Assembly (NCBI RefSeq): GCF_026212465.1
Contig: NC_080056.1
Span: 13,063,818-13,127,817, forward strand
Source: Amaranthus tricolor
Lineage: Eukaryota > Streptophyta > Magnoliopsida > Caryophyllales > Amaranthaceae
DNA length: 64,000 bases
Direction: 5' to 3'
Shown here: piece by piece, positions 53,606 to 64,000 of the stretch
Position numbering within the stretch: the stretch's first letter is position 1
Layout: each line of letters begins with the position of its first letter
Made by a program: the position numbers and the translations under genes
The notes under the pieces: model-generated
The model's input: the letters and a program-made list of their open reading frames with translations, nothing else
Database searches by the model: none
What the model was told of the DNA's origin: nothing

Positions 53606-56222
53606 CTATTCGTCTTCGTCATCATTATCTGGTTGGTTAGATGCTTCCGCTGACTCTCCTCCTGACGATGATGCAGATGTATCCATCATCATCCATGGAT
53701 CATCATCATCGCATTGATCATCATCATTCCTTAGTCCTTGTGTTCGAATCTCCGCTTGATCCCAATCTTTCTTGCAAACACATATTTGAATACTATGTGG
53801 AGCAAGACAAGATCTCTTTTCGTCTAAAACTCTTCTACCTGCACTAAAAGCAGACTCCGACGCAATCGTAGAAGCAGGAATTGCAAGGATACCCTTTGCA
53901 ATTCTCGATAATATGAGGAATTTTATTGATTTTTCTTTCTACCACCCTAAAATACTATAGCTACCTTGGTCAATTTCAAAGTGATGTTTAAGATAATTAT
54001 CTAATTCTAAATATGCAGTGGAGGGTGAAGAAGAAGATGATCCAACAAAACAATCATCCTGGCTCATTATATTAGCCATTACGGAATTATAATAAGAGGG
54101 ACGTGCCGAGACGCTAGCACGCCTAGACGTATCGCGTTTTGGGTTATATAAACTAGCATAGTAATCATAAAGTTCTGCTAAAAGTTTTTTACAAGTTCCA
54201 ACATAATGATGTACATACTAGGCGGGCGATCTAATGATTGGTAGTAAAATCCAATTACTTTAGTAAGGACTTCTGTTTTAAAACATGGGTCTAAAATGGT
54301 TGCAATTCCATAAATATAAGGAAAATCGGTAAAATATGCCTTCCACTTATCCATCATATCTACAAAAATCGGCTTTAAATATGGGTTAGTATCATCATGC
54401 GTATGTTTAAGAAGGTGATAAAAAATAGTAATGCACTCACTTATTACTAAGTGGACGTTTGGTTCGTAAACATATGAAAATATCTTAGTTGCGTGGTCAT
54501 ACGCTTCTAATATTTTATGAACACCTATAGCTAGTTCCCATGTGTCATCAGTTATATAGCTATCTGTACACTCACTATAAAGTTGTGTTATAACTGGACG
54601 ATAAGCAATCGCTTTTCTTAATAAATTGTTGGTTGAGCCCCAACGTGTAGGAGTATCTAATGACCAATACACTTTTTTTAGTTGATATTGGTCACATAAT
54701 TGCTTATATCGTCTCTTTATCAGTCCCATTCGAAGCCACTTCACTATGTCTCTAATTGGATCTAATAAATCGCTTAATTGTTTTATACCTGCTTGGCAAG
54801 ATAAGTTAACTATATGAGCACAACAACGTATGTGTAATAAGCTACCCCCAAGGATAAAACTAAATGCAGGTTCGTTATACAAAAGTTCCATACATTTAAT
54901 GTTAGCGGTTGCATTATCGGTAGAACAACAAAATATCTTATCTAATAAGTTCCATTCTCTACATATCTCTACTAATCTATATTTTATGTTTTCACCCGTA
55001 TGTCTTTCTAGCATTGCCTCAAAAGCAATTATTCTTTTTTGAATAATCCAATTTTGATCTATCCAATGTGCTGTTACACTCATATAAGATTCTAAATGTG
55101 GGGGAGCAGACCAAATATCAGCTATTATGCTAACCCTACCATTAAAAGATTTAAACATTTCTACTAATTCATAGCGCATTGTTTCATATAATTTAATTGT
55201 GCGTCATTTAAGCGTGCTCCTAGGGATTGCTCTATATTGTGGTTGCAAACTTTTTCTAGTGTAATGCTCGTATGCCCTACTTTCACCATGGTTAAATGGC
55301 AATTCATCACAAATTTTTACATACTTAGAAAATTCATCAATCATATCATTACGATTATATTTAAAAGGCATACCTGTGCTGGGAATGTCCCACTGTCAGC
55401 TTCCACTTGTGGTCCCGCTGCCGCTTGCTGCATGAGTTTCTTTTGTGATTCTATGCTTCTTTGCCAAATATTTGTTAAAAGATCTCGTACCACCACCTAA
55501 CACGTATTCACAAAACACAATAAATAAATTTTTATAAAATATGAATATATAATGTATGTATAAAAAACTGAAAAAGTATTTACCTCTGGCGAAATTGTAT
55601 GAAACTAAGGGCTTTACTCCTTGACTTTCACAAATTTGACAAGTGCATAAGAAAACATCTGGATTGTCGGTTGGTTCTTTTGTAAAATACGACCACACAT
55701 GTGAAACAGCTCTACCACTAGGAGGTGGCATTGCCGAAAAAGGTTGTCTTACTGGTTCATCTTCATCTAAATTTAAATATAAAGACATACTCAAATACCA
55801 TGATATATAAATAAATAATAATTTAAAATTTAATCAATTTGAAGAATAAAATTATAAAACTAATCGATAGTTTGGAAATTAACTCGTTTACCACAAGCTT
55901 GTCTTTGTTGTTGTTGTTGTAGTTGTTCTTCATGTAATCTTGTTGATGACTATCGAGATATATGTATCCCAGTAGGGGTCGTTGGTTCCTCTTCTTGTTC
56001 TTCTTCTTCATCAATTTGTATTTCTCTTTTCACTTCTTCTGCATAATTATGTAATTCTTGGTCGTACCCTTCTGGATAATTTGGTTCATAATTATAATTA
56101 ATAATCGAAGATGTTGTTGATACCGACGGAGTTGAAGTGGCCTTTCTTTTTGAGCTAGAACCTCCCAATGATTTTGCCACTTTAGTAACTTTTTTAGAGG
56201 CTTTTTTCAAAAAAGAAGACAT
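53606..56222 (-). pseudogene. hAT transposase (BED-type zinc finger), multiple stops and a frameshift
   Basis: Starts MSSFLKKASKKVTKVAKSLG at 56222, then an acidic linker and Gln-rich HEEQLQQQQQRQACG. BED finger: HVWSYFTK, CTCQICESQG, and after an intron (55583 to 55497) GGTRSFNKYLAKKH. The catalytic region follows at 55179-54178: SIIADIWSAP, CCSTDNATANIKCMELL, LLHIRCCAHIVNL, PTRWGSTNNLL. The dimerisation part lies at about 54190-53740 in another frame, with YLELDNYLKH and ASTIASESAFSAGRRVLDEK. It ends with an acidic tail and a stop at 53606. Defects: TAG at 55950, TGA at 55396, TGA at 55204, frameshift near 54190, TAG at 53939. Otherwise all regions are in order and easy to read. Confidence 0.92.
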
Positions 56223-56459
56223 GATTGATAATATTGAAATAATAATAATAGAATTAAGAAATAAATAAATAATTAATAGACTAATTATGTAATTAACTAA
56301 ATTAAGAAATAATTAAAAGACTAATTATGTAATTAAGAGAATAATTGCGTAATTAAGTAATTAAGTAGAGAGAGTAAGTAGAGAGAGTAGGAGAAGAGAT
56401 GAGTTGTGAATGAAAATGATTGAAACTGATGGGTATTTATAGGAAAATTTGCAGCGGCT

Positions 56460-56765
56460 AGTTTCCCGGTCCGGTTCCATGGAACCGCTGGGCCGGTTCA
56501 CCTGGACCGGTCCCGGTTTCGGTTCCATGGAACCGTTGGGCCGGTTCACCCGGACCGGTCCCGGTTCCGGTTCCATGGAACCGTTGGACCGGTTCACCCG
56601 GATCGGTTCCGGTTCCAACCCGCGGTTCTTAGGTCCGGTTCATGCATTTTTTTCCGGCGGTTTCACGGTTCCGCGGTTCGGGCCGGTTCGGAACCTGTCG
56701 CGAACGGTTCCAGTTTCGGATCCTGTTCCAAGCGGTTCGGGACCGGTTCGGTTCCGGGTAACCCC
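56460..56765. repeat. GGTTCC subterminal repeats, right end of the hAT element
   Basis: Three tandem copies of about 57 bp, with GGTTCCATGGAACCGTTGGG and CACCCGGACCGGTC, followed by further GGTTC words up to the terminus. Confidence 0.88.
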
Positions 56766-56999
56766 GTGGCCATCCCTACTCCCACTTACCTTAGTAACAA
56801 ACACTTTTTATATGCTTGACTATCCGTCTAGCCTAGGCTAACAATTTTTTAAGCCCTCGACATTTTCCTTTATATTTTATTTTTCTTGATTATTTTTTAT
56901 TGATCTATTTTTAGCTTTTTCATGTACTTATGTAAATTGAACTCAATTAAATATGTGAAAGTTTGTGATTGAACAGATGTTAACATAAAAAAGTTGATT

Positions 57000-57450
57000 T
57001 GAATAATACTAAGATTGATAAGTTAGGGTCTTACTTGCGACATTCTGTTTTGCGGGCTGTTTTACTTGGACATTTAGGGTTTTGTCCTAAAGCTTCTAAT
57101 ATGATGAGGGACTATATAAAGGGGTCTAAGAACATCATTAGAAGCAAGAGAAGTGAGGCAAATGCACTGGAGAAACTAGGGCATTGGCCATTAGAGTGTT
57201 TTCTTTGTATTAGTGCCATTTGTGGAGTTTCACCATTAAAGGTGAAACCTTTATGGGTTAACAGTGAGCTCTTGACTATTGTAAGTTGAGTCATTAGTGT
57301 AATTGAGATTATATTAATTCTAAGATACTTTACTTGAGGGGGAGGTATGCATAGATAGCTCATAAATACATTGTCTTGCTTGTTTGATTGTCTCTTGTTT
57401 ATTCTCTGTTTTTCTACTCAACTTCTAACCATAATTCTACCATTATTGAG
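57000..57450 (+). repeat. LTR-like repeat (copy 2, plus orientation)
   Basis: Inverted relative of 42085-42516. Contains TATA-like GACTATATAAAGGGG at about 57110-57124, then a stretch shared with copy 1 (GTGGAGTTTCACCATTAAAG, GTAAGTTGAGTCATTAGTGT). No internal region follows. It could be a solo LTR; its borders and a target duplication were not resolved. Confidence 0.55.
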
Positions 57451-57733
57451 TTCGAGCCATTCTGTTTCTGTATAGAGGTGGACATGATGTATGAGATTCA
57501 CACATAGAAGGTGTATTGGATTTATAAAAAAAAATGTTAATTATGTGAGTTACATAATGGCGGTGTGCATGTTTAATGATGCTGAGGTATAGTTGATATC
57601 AGAAGCTTGGCTTATCTATTGGCATGGAGATATGAGACTTAGCTCGGGAAACTAAGAGGTGCAATTGTGCAAAGGATGTGAAAGTGCCTTGTTTGGGTAT
57701 AGCAAAGAAACGTGAGTCGAATTTTCATAGAAG

Positions 57734-57771
<38 letters not shown>

Positions 57772-58670
57772 ACCCAACATTTAGGTTGGCCACCAAAAAG
57801 TCAAATTGGCTTTCTTGTGTTGTGTGACACTTTGGCTTGCTCTATTTTAGCTTCTCGGTTCTTTGAAAGTATTAATAGGTATGTCTTATAAACACCCCAT
57901 GATACATTAGATAAGGTAATTCTATTTATTCCATTCTAAACCTCACTTGTAATCCTCACCTCTAGCCTTAACTTTTGGCTACTCTAGAACAACCATTGTA
58001 TTAACTTCCATTTAAGTTCTTTAAGAACTTGAAAAATCTTCAATTAACAAATACAATATGCTTAGAAATCATGTAACCCACATTAGCTAAACTTAACAAA
58101 TCCTTTAGTGTTGTGGATTGTGTTTTGACTTGTGTTTTTGCATTTGATTTTAGAATTTTTTTGATATTTGATTCCCCTATCAATTAGAGATTAGTCGTCG
58201 CTCTTGGAATTTTTTTTAGTTGTGTGAATCATCATATTCCCTTTCAGCTAAAACAATGCTTAGTGAATTTAGACATTATGTTTATTGGACTCAAAAAATT
58301 CAAAGCCATAATCAATTGCAATGTTTATATTGTATAAACTAAAACTTTGCAAATCAAAATAAAACTTTTGGGCCAAAATTTAACTATACCACCTCTGGTT
58401 AAAGTAGTTTCTATACTTATATAGTAACAACCATGGTTATTAGAATTTCACTCCTAATCTACGATTCTATAATCTGAAAATAGGTGATCAATCTGGATCG
58501 TAGATAGGATTTTAATATTGGTAGAATCATGCGATCCTACTTAGCTCAAGAATATAGGTGGTAGGATCATAACAGGATTTTACGATCCTGCGATCCAATA
58601 ATCCGATCCTATTAGGATAGTTTCAACCGTAAATATTTTCATAAAATTCCAATTTCACTTACGTGTGTGT

Positions 58671-58674
<4 letters not shown>
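57451..58674. other. non-coding DNA with a GATCC-rich block
   Basis: A 33-bp A run lies at 57736-57768. At about 58450-58620 the words GATCCTAC, CGATCC and TAGGATC repeat in both orientations, a texture seen in non-autonomous hAT elements; no ends were found. No coding similarity. Confidence 0.4.
57736..57768 (+). repeat. poly-A tract (33 bp)
   Basis: Uninterrupted A run. It could be the tail of a retroposed sequence, but nothing upstream is recognisable. Confidence 0.9.

Positions 58675-58740
<66 letters not shown>
58675..58740. repeat. (AT)n microsatellite
   Basis: About 65 bp of TA repeat. Confidence 0.97.
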
Positions 58741-58743
<3 letters not shown>

Positions 58744-58929
58744 TACCATTATAAAATTCGGGTTTTTGTTGATTTGCAGTTTAAAATGTTTATTAAAACT
58801 ATTATGTTTCAAAACATAATAGATGAAGTGATATAATTTTTTATTTACACTTTAAAACATACAAAAAGAACATATATTATTGATAATCACTTATCCAAAG
58901 CACATTATTATATATTTGTAGGATCACTG

Positions 58930-59720
58930 TAACAGTCTGAGTTAAGACGACCCAAACACTCATATGTAAATCTGAACTTCGATTGATTCGTGGACCATTA
59001 TAAATTAAGTTAATTAGTGGATCGTTCATTTATTAATGATAAGGAATAACTAAATAAAATACACAACCTCAACAGCGGAAAATAAATGTGCAACTTGAGA
59101 ACCAATTGGCCTCTAGAATAACACCAATATGACATCAAATTTATATAATTCGTACATGTATAATAAAATATAATCAACAACAAAGTTTATTAAAAAAAAT
59201 TCAAAGGTGTCCTACTTGGTCATTCTCACTTGCCATTTCCCAACCCGAAGTCAAATTGCTAGTTGTCAATACCGCAAGTTCATAAGAACAAACACAACAA
59301 CCAGTACACGTTCAGAGACATAACACATGAGCAATATAAGCATATCAATGAGTTCATCCTAGCATACAAAGATTCTAGTTTGATCATAACACCTCTAATT
59401 TCAAATCCCCCAACATATGACGTTGCCTGTCCCGTTCAGGACGCCAAAGTGTTATATAATTTTGGAAGAATACACATAGGAGAGCTAATTCCAAGACAAC
59501 ATCCGACCTAAGACGTTGTCCCAATGGTAAAGCATGCATACCTCTATGGTGGCTCTTATTAGAACCCTAGCCATAGGAACGAATAATAAATACTTCCAAC
59601 CCTATTATAGTACCCAAATTCCTCTATAGCAATCCTTACGGGTGATAACAACAATCATCCTCAAATTATAAGTCAAACTCTCACAAATTATTTAAAGTGT
59701 CTTGTCCTTAAATGATATAC
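58930..59720. other. non-coding, unidentified repeat
   Basis: A moderately complex stretch with words such as TGAGTTAAGACGACCCAAAC. It seems related to 7000-7700 by order of words. The open frame at 59263-59511 (82 codons) is probably chance. Confidence 0.35.
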
Positions 59721-59785
59721 AACTTCACACGTAAACTTGAATGAACGTAAGGTCTCTTGGAGGAAATTGGTGGAAAAGGACTAAT

Positions 59786-59958
59786 GTCCATTATGTGGAG
59801 TTGATATAGAGACAACAAACCATTTACTTTTCAATTACCCCTTCAGCCAAAATTGTTGATGGCATAACAAGGTGAGTAGGCTTCAAGTTAAAACCAATCT
59901 CCAAAATTGTTGGGATGTATTTGGTTTGTTTTTGGCAATTAATAAAACTTTATTTGCA

Positions 59959-59960
<2 letters not shown>
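59786..59960 (+). pseudogene. LINE remnant: reverse-transcriptase zinc-binding domain (zf-RVT)
   Basis: Reads CPLCGVDIETTNHLLFNYPF, SQNC, stop, WHNKVSRLQV, LQNCWDVFG. The pattern CxLC...E...HLLF.C..S...W is the zf-RVT domain at the C-terminus of plant LINE-type proteins. One in-frame TGA, and the Cys in front of PF is replaced by Tyr. It is followed by a TAA microsatellite that probably formed the LINE's tail. Confidence 0.75.

Positions 59961-60013
<53 letters not shown>
59960..60013 (+). repeat. (TAA)n microsatellite after the LINE remnant
   Basis: About 17 AAT/TAA units, then GATAA and the left end of the MULE. Confidence 0.95.
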
Positions 60014-60014
<1 letters not shown>

Positions 60015-60305
60015 TAAGGGATATTATCAATGGTACCCCTGTACTATAGATAAATAACAATGGTACCCCAGTGTATTTCAGTGGTACCCCCCAAGTATAT
60101 GCGAATTACAACCGTGACACTAATAATGATTTTTCCATTAAATGTCATTAAAAACCAACCATGATTTGTTTGTGATTCATTTGCTTCCCTCTTCCTTTTC
60201 CCTCCTAACCCGTACTTGCTTACTCTGTCTTCATCATCATCTCCCTGCGTTGATCACGCCATTGTTGAAGCTTCATCTTTCTCATTGCTGCTTTTGTTGA
60301 CGTTG

Positions 60306-60590
60306 GTAAGTTGCCTATTCTTTCCTCATTTTTTTCTGTACATGCAAGATGTTCGGTTGTTTGAGTTATTACTCTAAATGTCAAGTAAAATGTCGCTTTT
60401 TTTTTTTATTTTGTCGTCTTAAAATTTCCGATCTTTAGGATTTGTTCTTGAATTTTGTGGTTTAAAGGTGTTCTGGGTCGTTTTTGTAATGGAAAAACCC
60501 TAAAATTTAAGGCTTTTTTGAATTCTGAATGTGTTTGGCATTGGATGATTGATGTTGTTTTTGTTTTTGTTTTTTTTTTTGTGTTAACAG
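60306..60590 (+). other. probable 5'UTR intron of the MULE transposase
   Basis: A donor GTAAGTTG at 60306 and an acceptor TTTTTTTTGTGTTAACAG ending at 60590, eight bases before the ATG at 60598. Predicted from splice patterns only. Confidence 0.5.
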
Positions 60591-60597
60591 ATTGTAA

Positions 60598-63500
60598 ATG
60601 GATGATAGTGTGGTGTTGAAATTTGTGTACAAGGGTAAAGAGACAGAAGTTTTTGTTGAAGATGTCGACCAAGTTAATTTGCCTGACATGATTATTGATT
60701 ATTGGGATAAGGCTGAGAGGGAGGAACATTTGACGCCTGAACATCCCAGTTTTAGTTATGTATACAAAAAGAAGCATGTTGAACTAGTTGATGATAAAGC
60801 ATTGTTTGAGATGTTTAGTAGAAATATGGGCAAGGACAGTATTTGCGTCCATGTAGGGGACTCTAAACCTAATGCCCTGTTAGATAATGCTAGGAGGCTT
60901 AGGGAAACCTTAAAGTAGAATGCACTGAAGAAAGATTTGAGATCCAATCCCCCCCTGCAGAACTTGATGATGAAGATGATGATGATGTTGTTTTGATAAT
61001 TCCAACCCCTAGTCAACCCTATGAGGAGCCGCCTGTGTTGAGTGTTGAGGATGATGTGGACCCCATTCCAACTCCTGTTATACCTGAGAAAAAACCTGTT
61101 GATGATATGGACCCCATTTCAACTCCTGATACACTTGAGAAACAACCTACTGATGATGTGGATGTTGATGTACCCTGTGAGGAGGAACCTGTAATACTTG
61201 AGGAACATGCTGTTGAGGATGATATGGATGTTGATAGTGATTTTGATATAGAAGTGTACCCCATTCCAACCCCATTGTAGATTTTGAAGCCCAAGGGTTG
61301 GAAACCACCAAAGACTGAGTTTAGGCCCAAGTTGCCTGTTTTGAGAAGGAGTAGAAGACATGTTGAGATAAACCCACCATCCCCTGACAACATCAATGAT
61401 GTTATCATTGAAAATACTGAGTTATTGAATGAGATAAACCAAGCTGATGAAGTTAATGATGAAGCAAATGATAAATTTAATGTGGAGAAGACAACACCAA
61501 AGAGAACACAAAAGAAGACACCATCAAAGAGAACACAAAAGAAAAATTTAAACAAATCCCCAAACAAACCCCAAAGACCAATGCTAAGAAAACTTTAAAC
61601 AAATTTCCAAACAAAAAATCCCAAAGACCACTATGAAAAGAAAGGGAATTAAGAAGACAGTTATTAGAAAGTCTGTAAGATTGATGCAACAGAACAAGGA
61701 GGCTGCTGCTAAATCTGGAACACAGTCATTGGTCAGTGAGAGTGATGATGAATCTTTCAATCCAACCCTGTCATTCCATAATTGCGACAGTGATACTGTG
61801 TCTTTGGTTGATAGTGATAAAGAGGCTGAGGTAGAGGATGGAATAAGGATGGAAGATGTTGATGCAGATTATTTTGATTCATTTAAAGGACCGATTTGGG
61901 ATGATGAATGTGATGACTTTGATAATTATTTGACTAAGTTGTATAAGAATGGGGAGTTGTACAAAGACAAAGGTTTTGGGAATATTGTGATTAAGGAGTG
62001 GCAATTGTTTACAGATAAGCAACATTTGAGGGATGTAATTAGGGATTATTGCATACAATCTGGTTTTTCAGTGATTGTTGATAAAGCAGACAGACTTAGG
62101 TACACAATTAGTTGTAGTGAAGCAAAATGTGAGTGGAGATTGCATGCTTCTACGCTGCCTGATGGTGTCACTTGGGCTATCAAGAAAATTCAAAATGCTG
62201 AACACACATGCTTGGGGTTAGAAACCAAAAACCCTATGGTAACAGTGAAGTGGGCATGACATGCCTTACTGGAGGACATAAGGGCTAATAATGACATCCC
62301 AGGTAAGGCTTTGATGCCTTACTGGAGGACATAAGGGCTAATAATGACATCCCAGGTAAGGCTTTGAATGAGCTTTTGTGGTCCAGATATGGTGTTGAGA
62401 TGGCACAACCAAGCTTGTATAGGGTTAGGAACAAGGCCTCGAGTATCATTCATGGTGGGCATGATACATCATACAGTGCATTGCCATCTTACTGTGATGT
62501 TATCAAATCAACAAACGAGGGTTCATATGCAAATTGTGCTTGGTATCCCCCTACACATCCTGATAGACCACTAGTATTTATGAGCATTTTTGTATCATTC
62601 AAGGCATCTCTAGAGGGCCTTTTTTCTGGTTGTAGAAGTGTTATTGGAGTGGATGGGGCTCATTTAAAGGGTAATTATGGTGGTGTTTTGTTATCTGCAA
62701 TTGCCCTTGATGGCAACAATGAAATGTTTCCAGTGGCATGGGGTATTATTTCATGTGAGGATGAAGAGAGTTGGAAGTTCTTCATTTGGCATCTTAAGCA
62801 TGTACTGGAACCAAGTAACAGAGGCGACAATTGGTGCATAATATCTGACAGGCAGAAGGTAACAACACTTATTACTTGGTATTTCATTGATTATGCATAA
62901 TCTTCTAAACCTAATCTTAATATGTTGTTTTCATATGCAGGGAATTGAGAAGGCTCTCACTGATTTGTGGCCTAAGGTGCAAAGAAGGTATTGTTGCAGA
63001 CACATTAGTGCCAACTGGAAGAAGTCTTTTCATGGGCCTAAGTTATGGCAATTGTTTTGGCTAGCATGTGGGGCCTTCTCAACCTTCACATTTGCAAAGG
63101 CCATGAATGAGATTGAAAAAAACAACCCTGATGCAAGGAGATGGCTTGCTAATTTGGGTCCACAGGAGAGATGGACAAAACATAAATTTGACCCTGAATT
63201 GAAGTGTGATGTTAACAAGACAAATTTTGTGGAAAGCTTCAATGCAACCCTAGGAACTGACAGGTGCAAGCCAGTGTTAAGTTTGTTAGAGGGAATTAGG
63301 AGAGTAACAATGGTTAGGTTAGTAGCAAGGAGGTAGAAGTGTGAAGAATGGGAGAGGCTGTGTCCAAACATTGCGAAGAGAGTTCAAGTATTCTGCAATG
63401 AGAGTAGGTCTTGCAGGGCTTTCATGTCTAGTCCAGGGGAGTATGAGGTGGTGGAGGGTAAATCAACTTTGGCTGTCAGTTTGAACCAATGTACATGCCT

Positions 63501-63900
63501 TTGCAATGTCTGGCAACTCACTGGCATACCATGTAGGCATGTAATGAGAGCGATACTTCATGAAGGTCTTGATCCACAATCCTTGGTTGATGATTGGTAT
63601 TCAGTAGAGAAATATAAGTTGGCCTATCATCACAGCATTAAACCTATCCCTGACCAGGATAAGTGGCCAGCAACTGAACACCCTACTATATTACCTCTTG
63701 TGCTCAAAAGAGGTGTTGGTAGGCCTTGTAGGAACCGAAAGAGAGGTGATGATGAAGAGAGGAAGGCAAAGAGGAGCAAGACAATAAAATGTGGAAAGTG
63801 TGGGGATTTTGGTCACAACAAGGCCAGTTGCAAGGGAGGGGCAACAAAAAAACAGAAGGCAGCAGCAACAAACACTGATGATGCTTCAACTTCCAAGTGA
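60598..63900 (+). pseudogene. MULE transposase with PB1-like, MULE, SWIM and zinc-knuckle domains; broken
   Basis: ATG 60598 starts MDDSVVLKFVYKGKETEVFV, the PB1-like N-terminal domain of many plant MuDR proteins. Then an acidic repeat region (PIPTPVIPEKKP, PISTPDTLEKQP), a basic region (KRTQKKTPSKRTQKK), and the MuDR DNA-binding domain (LRDVIRDYCIQSGFSV, CEWRLHAS). The catalytic MULE domain has VIGVDGAHLKGNYGG and CIISDRQ-K-GIEKAL across an intron (62859-62940). SWIM finger: CTCLCNVWQLTGIPCRHVMR (two Cys, Cys-His). Zinc knuckle: CGKCGDFGHNKASC. Lysine-rich end; stop 63898-63900. Defects: frameshift near 60915, TAG at 61278, frameshift near 61600, TGA at 62257, the 53-bp duplication, TAG at 63334. 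Both catalytic Asp and all zinc ligands are kept. Confidence 0.92.
62261..62366 (+). repeat. 53-bp tandem duplication inside the transposase
   Basis: Two identical 53-bp copies (62261-62313 and 62314-62366), each beginning ATGCCTTACTGGAGGACATA. As 53 is not a multiple of three, the frame is lost in the second junction. With one copy alone, LLEDIRANNDIPGKALNEL would be continuous. The copies are identical, so this is a recent event. Confidence 0.95.
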
Positions 63901-64000
63901 AAGGGAAAGAGCAAAGCAAAATGATTAGTATTTGTGTTATGTGAATGTAATTACTTAACTTCTGACTTCATATGGATGAACAGTACATTAATCCTCTTTT

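Larger units (their letters stand above)
53079..56778 (-). mobile_element. hAT transposon (3700 bp) with a broken transposase gene
   Basis: Ends TAGGCATGGCCACGG and, reverse complemented, TAGGGATGGCCACGG, flanked by an exact 8-bp duplication CTCCCACT, which defines a hAT element. Both subterminal regions (53085-53260 and 56460-56765) are full of GGTTCC/GGAACC and GGTCCGG words. The transposase is on the minus strand. Confidence 0.95.
60018..64000 (+). mobile_element. second MULE (5' part; continues beyond the window)
   Basis: The presumed left terminus begins GGGATATTATCAATGGTACC, with a further ATAACAATGGTACCCCAGTG and TTTCAGTGGTACCCCC following as internal repeats. The transposase gene starts about 580 bp inside. 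The right end is outside, so terminal repeats and target duplication cannot be checked. It is unrelated in end sequence and protein type to the MULE at 23.7 kb. Confidence 0.7.

Noticed and set aside
61019..61567. 182-codon minus-strand frame rich in Ser and Phe
   Set aside because: It is the shadow of the acidic and basic repeat regions of the MULE transposase on the plus strand.

Overview
This window is repeat-dense, AT-rich nuclear DNA of a flowering plant, most likely a eudicot. The evidence is a spliced ABCC-type transporter gene with GT-AG introns, many Ty1/copia retrotransposon remains with plant-type polymerase proteins, plant MULE and hAT transposases, Stowaway-type MITEs, a Helitron-like end and long AT, TAA and poly-A tracts. 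The lineage within eudicots cannot be fixed from the sequence. I see one host gene that looks intact; almost everything else I can identify is transposon-derived. No rRNA, tRNA, CRISPR array or prokaryotic feature was found.

Layout. 0-15.6 kb: a CACTA-like fragment, the C-terminal end of a LINE reverse transcriptase, two copia 3' halves on the minus strand (3.2-4.7 kb and 8.2-10.95 kb), two oppositely oriented arrays of one 34-bp repeat, a Helitron-like tandem array, a MITE and a copia gag scrap. 15.6-23.5 kb: a decayed copia element on the plus strand whose 3' LTR was split by a second copia element on the minus strand (18682-22832, exact 5-bp target duplication ATGAG). 23.7-28.9 kb: a MULE with a nearly readable transposase and an antisense plant-mobile-domain (PMD-like) segment, followed closely by a short non-autonomous MULE with the same ends. 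Both carry a repeated hairpin built on GTCGCAC. 30-41 kb: MITEs (several Stowaway-like), one long-TIR element, a copia RNase H scrap and much AT-rich DNA without recognisable genes.

42.9-50.0 kb: the host gene, an ABCC10/MRP14-type ABC transporter with 11 coding exons and a predicted protein of 1480 residues. The exon phases agree throughout. Its introns hold four transposon pieces, and its upstream region holds an LTR-like repeat whose relative lies inverted at 57.0-57.45 kb. 51.4-56.8 kb: a degraded copia fragment next to a 3700-bp hAT element with an exact 8-bp target duplication and a broken BED-finger transposase. 59.8-64 kb: a LINE tail ending in a TAA microsatellite, directly followed by a second, different MULE that runs off the window and encodes a PB1-like/MULE/SWIM/zinc-knuckle transposase broken by several stops and frameshifts and a 53-bp tandem duplication.

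There is no operon-like cooperation between genes. The main functional relations are transposase with matching ends (the two MULEs at 23.7-28.9 kb) and transposons lying within the host gene's introns and upstream region. The least explained structure is the repeated GTCGCAC hairpin set in the MULE pair, together with the identical TTCGAA-containing sequence around both elements.
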